Source: JBHENC01 sp051000345
Lineage (GTDB): Bacteria > Acidobacteriota > Blastocatellia > Pyrinomonadales > Pyrinomonadaceae
Reading direction: 5' to 3'
DNA length: 42,017 bases
Assembly (NCBI GenBank): GCA_051000345.1
Contig: JBPCOJ010000042.1
Coordinates: forward strand, 1-42,017
Both the position numbers and the translations under genes were made by a program. The notes under the pieces are model-generated. The model ran no database searches. It saw only the letters and a list, made by a program, of their open reading frames with translations, and was not told the origin of the DNA. Shown here piece after piece: positions 16,771 to 24,320 of the stretch (the first letter of the stretch is position 1; the number at the start of each line of letters is the position of its first letter).

Positions 16771-17673
16771 TTACACGCCTGTTGACGCAGCCGCTTCTTC
16801 GCGCGGTGAATCACGCAAAATAAATTGTTCGATGACGAGCGCGACGCCGTCTTCGTCGTTCGTCGCCGTGATGTGCGCGTCTTCAATAAGTGTGCGCAAG
16901 CTTTCTTCGGCATTGCCCATGACAACGCTTGTGCCAGCGTAACGCAGCATTTCAAGATCGTTGTAATTGTCGCCGACGGCCATGACTTCCTCGCGCGGCA
17001 CTTTATATTCGGCGGCGACGGCGGCAAGACCGGCGCCCTTCGATGCTTCCGGGTGCAGCACATCGAGCAGCGCAAAATTCTGCTGCGGATACATCGTACA
17101 TAAAATTTGTACGGCGTCGCCGACCTCGCGGCGTAAGGTTTCGATTAAAGTTTCCACGCTCGCGCAGGTGCCGGAAAAACCTATGTGAATCGGCGCGTGA
17201 TCGAGATACGTTTCGAGCGAAGGCACATGCAAGACGGTTTCTGCCGCCGTTTCTCCGACAATGCGGCGCGACCATGCGATGTATCTTGCGAGCGCCTGAT
17301 TGCCTTCGCTAATGTGATCGTAAACCAAAAGGCCGTAACCTTGCGGATCGTCGCTAATCATTGCGTCCGCCGCTTCACGACGCGCGACGCTCAAGACTTT
17401 GTGCGCGGCAGGAAGCGGCAAAAGTTTCGCGGCGACTGTTTCGAGCGTGCGTGCATGTTTGGTGAGCGCGCCGTTGTGCGAGATGATGGGAACGTCAAGC
17501 CCTAGTTCGAGCGCGAGCGGGCGCGCATCGCGGAAGCGGCGGCCTGTGACGAGCGCGACTCTCACGCCGCGCGCACGCGCCGCTTGAATCGCATCACGAT
17601 TTCGCAGGGAGATTTCCCCGCGTGAATCAAGGAGCGTTCCGTCCAGATCGAGCGCTAAAAGTCTGACAGGCAT
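16771..17673 (-). CDS. Cof-type HAD superfamily hydrolase (sugar-phosphate or flavin phosphatase)
   Basis: 300 residues. HAD motif I is LALDLDGTLLDSRG (about 6-19, nucleophile and general acid Asp9/Asp11). Motif II is VALVTGRRF, motif III uses the lysine in HPEASKGAGLAAVA, and motif IV is VGDNYNDLEML. The large C2B cap between about 85 and 190 is typical of the Cof/YidA group, whose members dephosphorylate sugar phosphates, nucleotides or cofactors. The exact substrate cannot be read from sequence. Possibly cotranscribed with the downstream cyclophilin; divergent from thrC across 313 bp. Confidence 0.85.
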   Translation of the reverse strand: MPVRLLALDLDGTLLDSRGEISLRNRDAIQAARARGVRVALVTGRRFRDARPLALELGLDVPIISHNGALTKHARTLETVAAKLLPLPAAHKVLSVARREAADAMISDDPQGYGLLVYDHISEGNQALARYIAWSRRIVGETAAETVLHVPSLETYLDHAPIHIGFSGTCASVETLIETLRREVGDAVQILCTMYPQQNFALLDVLHPEASKGAGLAAVAAEYKVPREEVMAVGDNYNDLEMLRYAGTSVVMGNAEESLRTLIEDAHITATNDEDGVALVIEQFILRDSPREEAAASTGV

Positions 17674-17986
17674 AAATCAAAAGGTAAAAGGAAACGGCGA
17701 AAAAGTAAAAGGCAGAAACGAAGTCTGCGCCGACGGGCAACATGTAGGCCTGCTTTACGGTTTTCTTATAGCACGTCTGCTGGCGCAAGATGATTGCTCC
17801 AACTGACGGAAAGATCGTCTGCAAAAATATTATTTCGCGGGAATGGAAAGCAACAGCGAAAAACAAAAGGAAGCGAACGGTAATTGAAACTTCGCAGAGT
17901 TCTTCGGCGAAGTTTTTGTGAATTAATCCGGTCATCGACAGTGTTTAGGTGGCCTACAAACAGTTTTTGAAAGGACTTTACGAAAC
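17674..17986. promoter_or_regulatory. 313-bp divergent region with a possible thrC leader
   Basis: It lies between the HAD gene (minus) and thrC (plus). On the plus strand a 43-codon reading frame starts at ATG 17790 and runs through the hairpin at 17887-17915 to a TGA at 17919-17921. Just before the hairpin it has closely spaced Thr, Val, Ile and Thr codons (ACG GTA ATT GAA ACT). This faintly recalls an amino-acid attenuator, but enrichment is weak and no Shine-Dalgarno is seen. No convincing -35/-10 pair was found. Confidence 0.3.
17887..17917 (+). terminator. Hairpin with short T-run upstream of thrC
   Basis: AAACTTCGC (17887-17895) pairs perfectly with GCGAAGTTT (17907-17915) over an 11-nt loop and runs into five T at 17913-17917. 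It sits 70 bp before the thrC start, so on the plus strand it could act as an attenuator or terminator in the thrC leader. Nothing upstream on this strand obviously needs terminating. Confidence 0.45.
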
Positions 17987-19150
17987 ATGAATGTCACTCA
18001 TCTCGAATGCGCGGCGTGCGGCTTAAAACATGAGGCACGACGCTTGCACAACCTCTGCACAGAATGCGGCAAGCCACTTCTCGTGCGTTACGATCTGGAA
18101 AAGGCCGCGCAAACTTTGACAAAGGAATCCCTGCGCACGCGCCGCGCGGATTTGTGGCGCTACCGCGAAGTGCTGCCCGTTGAACGAGATGAAAACGTCG
18201 TTTCGCTTGGCGAAGGCTGGACGCCGCTGCTGCACGCTGAAAGGCTCGGTGCGCAACTCGGTATGAAAAAGTTATTCATCAAAGACGAATCGCAGAACCC
18301 TACGCAAAGCTTCAAGGCGCGCGGTATGACGACGGCGATTTCGATGGCGAAGGAATTAGGCGTGCAGAAACTCGCCGTGCCGTCGGCGGGCAACGCGGCG
18401 GGCGCTCTCGCAGCTTATGCGGCGCGCGCCGGACTCGAAGCTTATATCTTTATGCCGAAGGACACGCCGCGCGCCAACATTATCGAATGCGAGCAGACGG
18501 GCGCGCACGTTACCTTGATGGACGGCTTGATTACAGACTGCGGCGCGGAAGTCGGGCGGCGCAAGGAAGCTGAAGGATGGTTCGATGTTTCGACTTTGAA
18601 GGAGCCGTACCGCGTCGAAGGCAAAAAGACTCTCGGCTACGAACTCGCGGAGCAACTCGATTGGACTTTGCCGGACGCCATCGTTTATCCGACGGGCGGC
18701 GGCACAGGGTTGATCGGTATGTGGAAGGCATTCGATGAAATGGAACAACTCGGCTGGATCGACGGGAAGCGCCCGCGCATGATCTCCGTGCAATCGTCGG
18801 GCTGCGCGCCCATCGTGCGGGCTTTTGAAGAAGGGAAACGCTTTGCCGATGAATTCCCGAACGCCGCGACGACAGCATCGGGCTTGCGCGTGCCGAAGGC
18901 CATCGGAGATTTTTTGATTCTCGACGCGATACGCGCGTCGAAGGGCACAGCAGTCAGTGTGACGGATGAAGAATTGATTGCCGCGACGCGCGAGATAGGC
19001 GCGGCGGAAGGCTTGTTCGTCGCGCCGGAGGGCGCTGCGTGTTTGCCCGCGTTGCGAAAGTTAATCGCCAGAAATTTTATCGACGCAGGCGATCAAGTCG
19101 TTCTCTTCAACACCGGCGCGGGCGTGAAATATCTGGAGAGCTACAGTTGA
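17987..19150 (+). CDS. thrC: Threonine synthase
   Basis: PLP enzyme converting O-phosphohomoserine to threonine, last step of the threonine branch. 387 residues, class with an N-terminal zinc ribbon (C8, C11, C24, C27: CAACG and CTECG). PLP-binding lysine K110 lies in DESQNPTQSFKARGM; the phosphate loop or cofactor region PSAGNAAGALAAYAA follows, and the PLP phosphate is held by PTGGGTGLIGMWK. No ACT domain is present. AAAGGA 11 nt before the ATG serves as ribosome binding site. It heads a co-directional run of four genes; the next start is 47 bp after its stop. Confidence 0.92.
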   Translation: MNVTHLECAACGLKHEARRLHNLCTECGKPLLVRYDLEKAAQTLTKESLRTRRADLWRYREVLPVERDENVVSLGEGWTPLLHAERLGAQLGMKKLFIKDESQNPTQSFKARGMTTAISMAKELGVQKLAVPSAGNAAGALAAYAARAGLEAYIFMPKDTPRANIIECEQTGAHVTLMDGLITDCGAEVGRRKEAEGWFDVSTLKEPYRVEGKKTLGYELAEQLDWTLPDAIVYPTGGGTGLIGMWKAFDEMEQLGWIDGKRPRMISVQSSGCAPIVRAFEEGKRFADEFPNAATTASGLRVPKAIGDFLILDAIRASKGTAVSVTDEELIAATREIGAAEGLFVAPEGAACLPALRKLIARNFIDAGDQVVLFNTGAGVKYLESYS

Positions 19151-19197
19151 TCGGATCATATGTTTTGTTTGCCTCGCAAGTTGATCGGAGTGAAAAG

Positions 19198-20508
19198 ATG
19201 AATGATAAACCACACCTGAATCGCCGCGCGTTTTTGATTGCCCTCAGCCTGTTTATGGTCGTCGCTTTGAATGCTCTTGCGGTTGCCGGAACATGCGCGA
19301 AGGATGAGGCAAGCGGGAAAACGCGCGCGCAGTTCGAGGCATTGCGCAAGATGGGTTTTGACGCGCTTTACAATCTGGATTACGAAGAAGCGCGGCGGCA
19401 GTTCAAAGAGTTGGCGCGTGCGTTCCCGGATCATCCGGCGGGGCCGCAATTTCTCGCCGCGAGTTTGTGGGTGCAGACTTTGAACGATTCGCGCCGCCTG
19501 CAATCTTCGCTTTACAACACGGAGAGCTTTTACGCGAAGAACGAAGACAAAGCAGACCCGCGCACAATCGAGCAGTTTCGCACATGGACACGCGAAGCAA
19601 AGCGGCTTGCGGAAGCGCGCCTGAAACAAAACCCGCGCGACACCGAAGCGCTCTATTTTCTCGGCGCGACGGAAAGCTTAAAGGCGGCGTTTGCCGGAGC
19701 GGTGGAGCGTCGTTTCATCGCTGCGTTGCGCGACGGCTCAAATGGCGTTGACCATCACCGCGACGTGCTGAAGCTCGATCCGAACTTTCACGACGCGGAA
19801 GTTTCGATAGGGCTTTACGATTACGTGCTCGGCGGATTGCCTTTGCCTGTGAAACTCCTTGCCAGCGTGGGCGGCGCGCGCGGCTCGAAAAAGCGCGGCA
19901 TTGAAACTTTGGAGCGTGTCGCGCGCGAAGGAGTTTTTGCGCAGGACGATGCGAAAACGATCTTGATCGCAGTGCTCAAAATCGAAGGCCGCTACGCCGA
20001 AGCGCTTTCCTTCGCGCGTGAACTCGAAGCGAAATATCCACGCAATTTTTTGTTCAAGTTGGAAGTCGCCGACGCGCTCGTTTCGCAGGCAAAACTAGAG
20101 CGGCAAACGAACCCGACATCAGCCAGCGAGCGAGAGCGCGAGGCCTTTGCAATTTTCGACGCGTTGCTTTCGTCGCAGAATAAAGCCGCGCGCAACGCTT
20201 CTTCGCCTGCTGCCGCGCGCTTCCTCGATCAAGTGCATTCCGCATATGGCGAGGCGTTGCTTGCATCAGGACAGGCGGCGCGCGCGGCAAAGGAATTTCA
20301 AGCGGCGGCAAACGTGGAGGATACCGAACAGAGTCTGGCAACGATGGCTCATTTGCGCGCCGCGCAGTCGCTCGACGTGGCAGGGCAGCGAGAGCAAGCG
20401 CTCTCCGAATACCGCGCGGTGCTGCTGCGCCCGAATGTGTATGATTCGCAGGAAGAAGCGAAACGCGGCTTACGCGAGGCGTACAAAATCGAGAAGCAAC
20501 AAAAGTAA
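19198..20508 (+). CDS. Exported TPR-like protein of unknown function
   Basis: 436 residues. The N-terminus KPHLNRRAFLIALSLFMVVALNALAVAG is a signal peptide or anchor. Helical TPR-like hairpins follow: MGFDALYNLDYEEARRQFKEL at about 52-72, RYAEALSFARELEAKYPRN and GQAARAAKEFQAAANVED later. The family seems to be the acidobacterial 'DUF-type TPR' with VDHHRDVLKLDPNFHDAEVS in the middle; I do not know a function. I chose ATG 19198 because CGGAG lies 8 nt upstream and the signal peptide begins there. The frame extends up to 19039 inside thrC, which is not credible. The stop is 1 bp before the next start, so it is tightly coupled to the following phosphatase-fold gene. Confidence 0.72.
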   Translation: MNDKPHLNRRAFLIALSLFMVVALNALAVAGTCAKDEASGKTRAQFEALRKMGFDALYNLDYEEARRQFKELARAFPDHPAGPQFLAASLWVQTLNDSRRLQSSLYNTESFYAKNEDKADPRTIEQFRTWTREAKRLAEARLKQNPRDTEALYFLGATESLKAAFAGAVERRFIAALRDGSNGVDHHRDVLKLDPNFHDAEVSIGLYDYVLGGLPLPVKLLASVGGARGSKKRGIETLERVAREGVFAQDDAKTILIAVLKIEGRYAEALSFARELEAKYPRNFLFKLEVADALVSQAKLERQTNPTSASEREREAFAIFDALLSSQNKAARNASSPAAARFLDQVHSAYGEALLASGQAARAAKEFQAAANVEDTEQSLATMAHLRAAQSLDVAGQREQALSEYRAVLLRPNVYDSQEEAKRGLREAYKIEKQQK

Positions 20509-20509
20509 G

Positions 20510-21865
20510 ATGAAAGAATCTTTGCAGAACAATTGGAAGCAGCGGACGCGCCCGCGACGTTTGTTGCTCGGGCTGGACGGCGTGCCGTTCGACGCGATTG
20601 AAGCAGCGAAAGCGCGTGGCATGTTCGATCAATTCGGAAAACCCGCGCGGCTTCTTTCGCCGTTCCCGACGATGACCAACATTGCGCTCTCGACGATGTT
20701 CAGGGCGACGCCGCCGCCCGGCTACGAGAGTCTTTATTTCGACAACGAGGCGGGAGAACTGCGCGGCGGCATCAGTAAATACATCGGACGCCGGACGCCC
20801 GACAAAATACCTTCGTCGTACATGGACGAGCTTGATTATCAAGAGCCTTTGCCGTTCGAGTTTCTCGTTTATATCGCGCCGGAAAAAGTATGCCTTGCGG
20901 ACTTCGAGCGCTTCAAGGAGCGCTTTCGCCTCGCGCCGCCTGACCGTGACTACTTCGCTTTCCTCAAAGCAACAGACGGATTGCTGCACATACGCGGCGC
21001 GGAAAAATTGCTTCTCATGCTGCGTTATTTGGACGAAATACTGCGCGAATTATCCCGATGGTGCGGCGCGGAGACGGAAATTATTCTCTTCTCCGATCAC
21101 GGCATGAACTTGCAGGAAAATCGCCGCGCGCCTTTGCAAACACACTTACGCCGCGCGGGATTTCAGTTGACGAATAAGTTAGCCCGAACAGGTGAGCGAA
21201 GGGTAGCGGACGGCAACAGGCAGATAAAAAACGGCGTCGCAATTCCGGCCTTCGGGCTGTGCGGTTATGCAGCGCTTTACTGCGGGGACGAAGACCAAAC
21301 GCGCAATGTCGCCGATGCGCTCGTCGATCTCGAAGGAGTTGATTTCTGCATTCACCGCGACGGCGATGCGGCGGTGATGTTGAAAGGTACGCGCGGCACA
21401 GCACGCATTCATCTGGCGAAGAACGAACACAGCATTGGCGCAGACGCAGACGGCTCTCGACGTTGCGCGCGCTATCGCTATGAACAACTCGCGGGCGATC
21501 CGCTATCTCTCGCGCCGATCGAAGAAAAGCTTTGCGCGGCAGGCTCGATTGATAAGAACGGCTATGCTTGCGCCGATGAGTGGAGCAGAGAAACGGCGGA
21601 ACACATTTACCCCGACGCGCTCGCCAATCTCTTCGGCGCAGTGCAGACGGCGCGCGTGCTTCATACGGCAGACGTGCTCGTTAGCTTTGAAGACGGTTAT
21701 TATTTCGGCGCATACACCTTCAGCCGCTTCGCGCCTCGCCTGCTCGCCACGCACGGCAATGCGCTTCGCGCCAGCGCTTCGGCCTTTCTGATGAGCACAC
21801 ATAGACAATTTCCAAAGAGCGTGCGCGCTGCGGATGCTTACACGGTGTTTCGCGGAGAGCCTTGA
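20510..21865 (+). CDS. Alkaline phosphatase-superfamily protein (type I phosphodiesterase/nucleotide pyrophosphatase-like)
   Basis: 451 residues, no signal peptide. Motifs of the alkaline-phosphatase fold are visible: LLLGLDGVPFDAI (metal Asp, about 20), FPTMTNIALSTMF (Thr nucleophile position, about 48-60), a TDGLLHIRG segment (Asp and His ligands, about 154-162), and LFSDHGMNLQENRR (Asp-His pair, about 194-207). A later His ligand is probably in the 300s. Such proteins hydrolyse or transfer phosphate or phosphono esters; the substrate is unknown and the lack of an export signal is notable. I chose ATG 20510, which abuts the stop of the TPR gene. The longer frame (from 20147) overlaps that gene and lacks homology. 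Confidence 0.75.
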   Translation: MKESLQNNWKQRTRPRRLLLGLDGVPFDAIEAAKARGMFDQFGKPARLLSPFPTMTNIALSTMFRATPPPGYESLYFDNEAGELRGGISKYIGRRTPDKIPSSYMDELDYQEPLPFEFLVYIAPEKVCLADFERFKERFRLAPPDRDYFAFLKATDGLLHIRGAEKLLLMLRYLDEILRELSRWCGAETEIILFSDHGMNLQENRRAPLQTHLRRAGFQLTNKLARTGERRVADGNRQIKNGVAIPAFGLCGYAALYCGDEDQTRNVADALVDLEGVDFCIHRDGDAAVMLKGTRGTARIHLAKNEHSIGADADGSRRCARYRYEQLAGDPLSLAPIEEKLCAAGSIDKNGYACADEWSRETAEHIYPDALANLFGAVQTARVLHTADVLVSFEDGYYFGAYTFSRFAPRLLATHGNALRASASAFLMSTHRQFPKSVRAADAYTVFRGEP

Positions 21866-21915
21866 TTCCGTCCTCGCGCTTGACTGTAAGGCGGCGTGGC
21901 GCGTACAAAGTTTGT

Positions 21916-22770
21916 ATGACGAACACTGACCACGCAACCCAAACTCCCGCCGCTGAAACTTCACATTCCTTTGTCGTCGAAATCGAAAACCTTGTGCGTC
22001 ACTTCGGTGACTTCACAGCCGTTGACCACATCAATCTGCGAATTCGCGGCGGGCAGTTCTTCGGTTTTCTAGGCCCGAATGGGGCAGGGAAATCCACTAC
22101 GATCAAAATGCTGACGGGCTTGCTCAAGCCTACGAGCGGCAAGATTCGCGTTCTCGGGTTTGATCCGCAGACACTCGAACTCAAGCGGCGTATCGGCGTC
22201 GTGCCGGAGGATTTGAATTTGTTCGAGCGTTTGACGGGCGCGGAGATGCTCGAATTCACGGGGCGCATGTACGGCATGGAGCGCGCATCAATTACGGAAC
22301 GCGCGCGCGAACTGCTGTCCTTGATGGAACTCGACGATGAATCGAAAAAGCTGATCGTCGAATACTCGCACGGCATGAAGAAAAAACTGTCGCTCGCCTG
22401 CGCGCTCATTCACAGCCCGGAGATTCTTTTCCTTGATGAGCCGTTCGAGGGCGTCGATGCGCTCGCGTCGCGCACGCTCAAGGATTTGCTATCGCGTTTG
22501 ACGGCGCGCGGCCTGACCGTATTTCTCACATCGCATGTGCTCGAAATCGTCGAACGCCTCTGCACGGACATCGCCATCATCGCCGAAGGCCGCCTCGTCG
22601 CGCACGGCTCGCTCGAAGAATTGCGTCGCGGCATCAGCGTCGAAGCGGGCGGCGAGACCGACGCCGCAACAACCCAGTCAGGCGCGCCGATGTCGCTCGA
22701 AGATTATTTTATACGTGTTGTCGGCGGCAGGCGGCACACAAGCGATGACGTGCTCGGATGGCTGGCTTAA
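21916..22770 (+). CDS. ABC transporter ATP-binding protein (no permease alongside)
   Basis: 284 residues. Walker A is FLGPNGAGKSTTIKML; Q-loop VGVVPE-like (IGVVPEDLNLFERLTG). The signature is degenerate, YSHGMKKKLSLACALI instead of LSGGQ, as in many ABC-2 exporter ATPases. Walker B is ILFLDEPFEGVD, and the H-loop is LTSHVLE. It resembles the CcmA/DrrA group. The last 40 residues are extra. No membrane component is encoded within several kilobases, so its partner must be elsewhere. I chose ATG 21916. A TTG at 21862 overlapping the upstream gene is possible and neither start has a good ribosome binding site. Probably the last gene of the thrC run. Confidence 0.85.
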   Translation: MTNTDHATQTPAAETSHSFVVEIENLVRHFGDFTAVDHINLRIRGGQFFGFLGPNGAGKSTTIKMLTGLLKPTSGKIRVLGFDPQTLELKRRIGVVPEDLNLFERLTGAEMLEFTGRMYGMERASITERARELLSLMELDDESKKLIVEYSHGMKKKLSLACALIHSPEILFLDEPFEGVDALASRTLKDLLSRLTARGLTVFLTSHVLEIVERLCTDIAIIAEGRLVAHGSLEELRRGISVEAGGETDAATTQSGAPMSLEDYFIRVVGGRRHTSDDVLGWLA

Positions 22771-23129
22771 CGATGATTTTAATGTGCTCATAAACTAATC
22801 TCACCATGTGTTCAGTCCCACCGCGCGATGGTATTACCTGTCCATTGTTTGAGTGTTTGCGAAGGCTCGTCTGCCCGCCTACCACGCATGTAAAAGCATC
22901 TGCTATATAACTAAATGACCGATACATCACTAAAGAGTGACATGATGTTGAAGTCGATCCTTAAAAAATTCTTTGCCCCCGGCTGAACAGTTTCCGCGCC
23001 GCTTGACAATGCAGGTCAGCGGGTATACGGTGTGCTCACACTGTCGGTACAACTTGACGAATCTCTTCCCTTCCAATTCTGTCAATCCAATAATCGTGTA
23101 GCCGTTTGTTTGCTCAAAGGGTAAACCCA
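22771..23129. promoter_or_regulatory. 359-bp spacer with probable promoter for the sigma-like gene
   Basis: Contains TTGACA at 23003-23008 followed by TATACG at 23024-23029 (15-nt spacer) or TACGGT at 23026-23031 (17-nt spacer), about 100 bp before the next start. A 14-codon frame (22942-22986) encodes a cationic peptide, MMLKSILKKFFAPG, with no clear ribosome binding site. Base composition is more A+T-rich here than in the preceding genes. I see no other element. Confidence 0.4.
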
Positions 23130-24314
23130 GTGCAGCCCCCTCGTGCTGTTATAAACTTTCCGTCGAAAAGCGACGCCACGGCTCTTGCAGTCGGTATACG
23201 TTCGTGCGCGCGGTGGACGCAAGCGTTGCGTGATTCGGACGTCGATCAACTGTGGGCTGAATTGCATCGCCTTGTTCGCCGTCATCCGCTGGTGCGCGCT
23301 TCACGCCGCGCCGATCTTCTCATAGAAGAAAAAGGGCGCAACTCTTACACAGACCTGACGCAGGAACTCTTCGTCAGGCTGCTCGGCAAAAAGCGTTTTC
23401 AGCACTACCTCTTGACACAAATGACGGATGCCGAGATCGAATGCGAAATTTCACAGATAGAGTTGTCGAATCTTTTAACCGCCGAGTTGCGCAAACGTTA
23501 TCCTGAATCCTATCGCCTCGCCCGGCGCATTTCGAGACTAATACAGACAAGCACAAACTTTCGCTGCTTCGATTCTATTGGTAAAACTGTCGCGCGGCAT
23601 CAGCGCTTGGTAAATAAAGTCTATGGTTTAAGCGAATGGCCGGATGATAAGGTTCGTTGCAGTGTCTATGACGCCGAGCAACGCGTGCTCGTAGTGCCGA
23701 TATGTCAGAGAGATAGACGGCTGGCGGGGCGCACGGGCGATGTTCAAATAATTATTACCAACGACAAGCTGGAAAGACTGATTACATCTGTACTCGATGC
23801 GGTGGATGCGCCCGTTAATGTGCGCACATTGCGTAGCCTCGTGATGTCGCGGCTATCGGTGATAAATACTCATCTGGTGCCGTTGGATATTACGGACGAG
23901 GACAAACAGATTTTATCTTACGAGCCAGCGGATGAGGGCGAGAATCCGGAACAGGAACTACTTCGGCGCGAAGCCGAGCGCAAGGCCAGTCCATATGTGA
24001 ATGAGTTTTTAATCAATTTGAAGCTGGCGGTGCGCGGTAAGAATAAGCAGTACAAGCGAATAATGCGTGTTTTGTGGCACTGTTACTTGAGTCCGCAGCG
24101 CTGCACTCAGTTGGAAGTAGCAGCAACACTGGGCGTTTCGGACTCGCTCGTTTCTGATTACCGCAGCCGCATCGAACAATCGTTGCGCGCCCTCTCCTTT
24201 TTTACAATCGAAGAAGCGCGACGGTTCGAGACAACTTTGAATGTGTATGTGCGCGTGCTTGTGACGACCACTGATGAGGAGCATGGAGCGGGCTATTTTG
24301 CCGGAGGAGATTGA
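23130..24314 (+). CDS. Putative sigma-70-like / HTH regulatory protein of unknown family
   Basis: 394 residues. DLTQELFVRLLGKKRFQHYL (about 75-94) resembles the acidic start of sigma-70 region 2 (typically D-x2-Q-E-x-F). Near the C-terminus, CTQLEVAATLGVSDSLVSDYRSR (about 325-347) reads as a helix-turn-helix like region 4. The middle (about 180-260) is unlike standard sigma factors. It may be a divergent sigma factor or an HTH regulator. I chose GTG 23130, since AAAGGG stands 8 nt upstream; an in-frame TTG exists at 23106. It begins 6 bp before the export-protein gene and is therefore probably the first gene of a three-gene operon, possibly controlling it. Confidence 0.55.
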   Translation: MQPPRAVINFPSKSDATALAVGIRSCARWTQALRDSDVDQLWAELHRLVRRHPLVRASRRADLLIEEKGRNSYTDLTQELFVRLLGKKRFQHYLLTQMTDAEIECEISQIELSNLLTAELRKRYPESYRLARRISRLIQTSTNFRCFDSIGKTVARHQRLVNKVYGLSEWPDDKVRCSVYDAEQRVLVVPICQRDRRLAGRTGDVQIIITNDKLERLITSVLDAVDAPVNVRTLRSLVMSRLSVINTHLVPLDITDEDKQILSYEPADEGENPEQELLRREAERKASPYVNEFLINLKLAVRGKNKQYKRIMRVLWHCYLSPQRCTQLEVAATLGVSDSLVSDYRSRIEQSLRALSFFTIEEARRFETTLNVYVRVLVTTTDEEHGAGYFAGGD

Positions 24315-24320
24315 GAAGTT

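Noticed and set aside
16710..17075. N-terminal extension of the cyclophilin frame
   Set aside because: Overlaps the HAD gene, lacks homology, and a good ribosome binding site stands before ATG 16709.
17674..17986. T-box leader for thrC
   Set aside because: No T-box core sequence or specifier-loop architecture is visible; only one hairpin.
19039..19197. N-terminal extension of the exported TPR protein
   Set aside because: Overlaps thrC and would bury the signal peptide.
20147..20509. N-terminal extension of the phosphatase-fold protein
   Set aside because: Overlaps the TPR gene out of frame and is Arg/Ser-rich; ATG 20510 fits the motif start.
20054..20989. 311-codon minus-strand frame
   Set aside because: Opposite the end of the exported TPR gene and the start of the phosphatase-fold gene, both with clear motifs; Arg-rich shadow.
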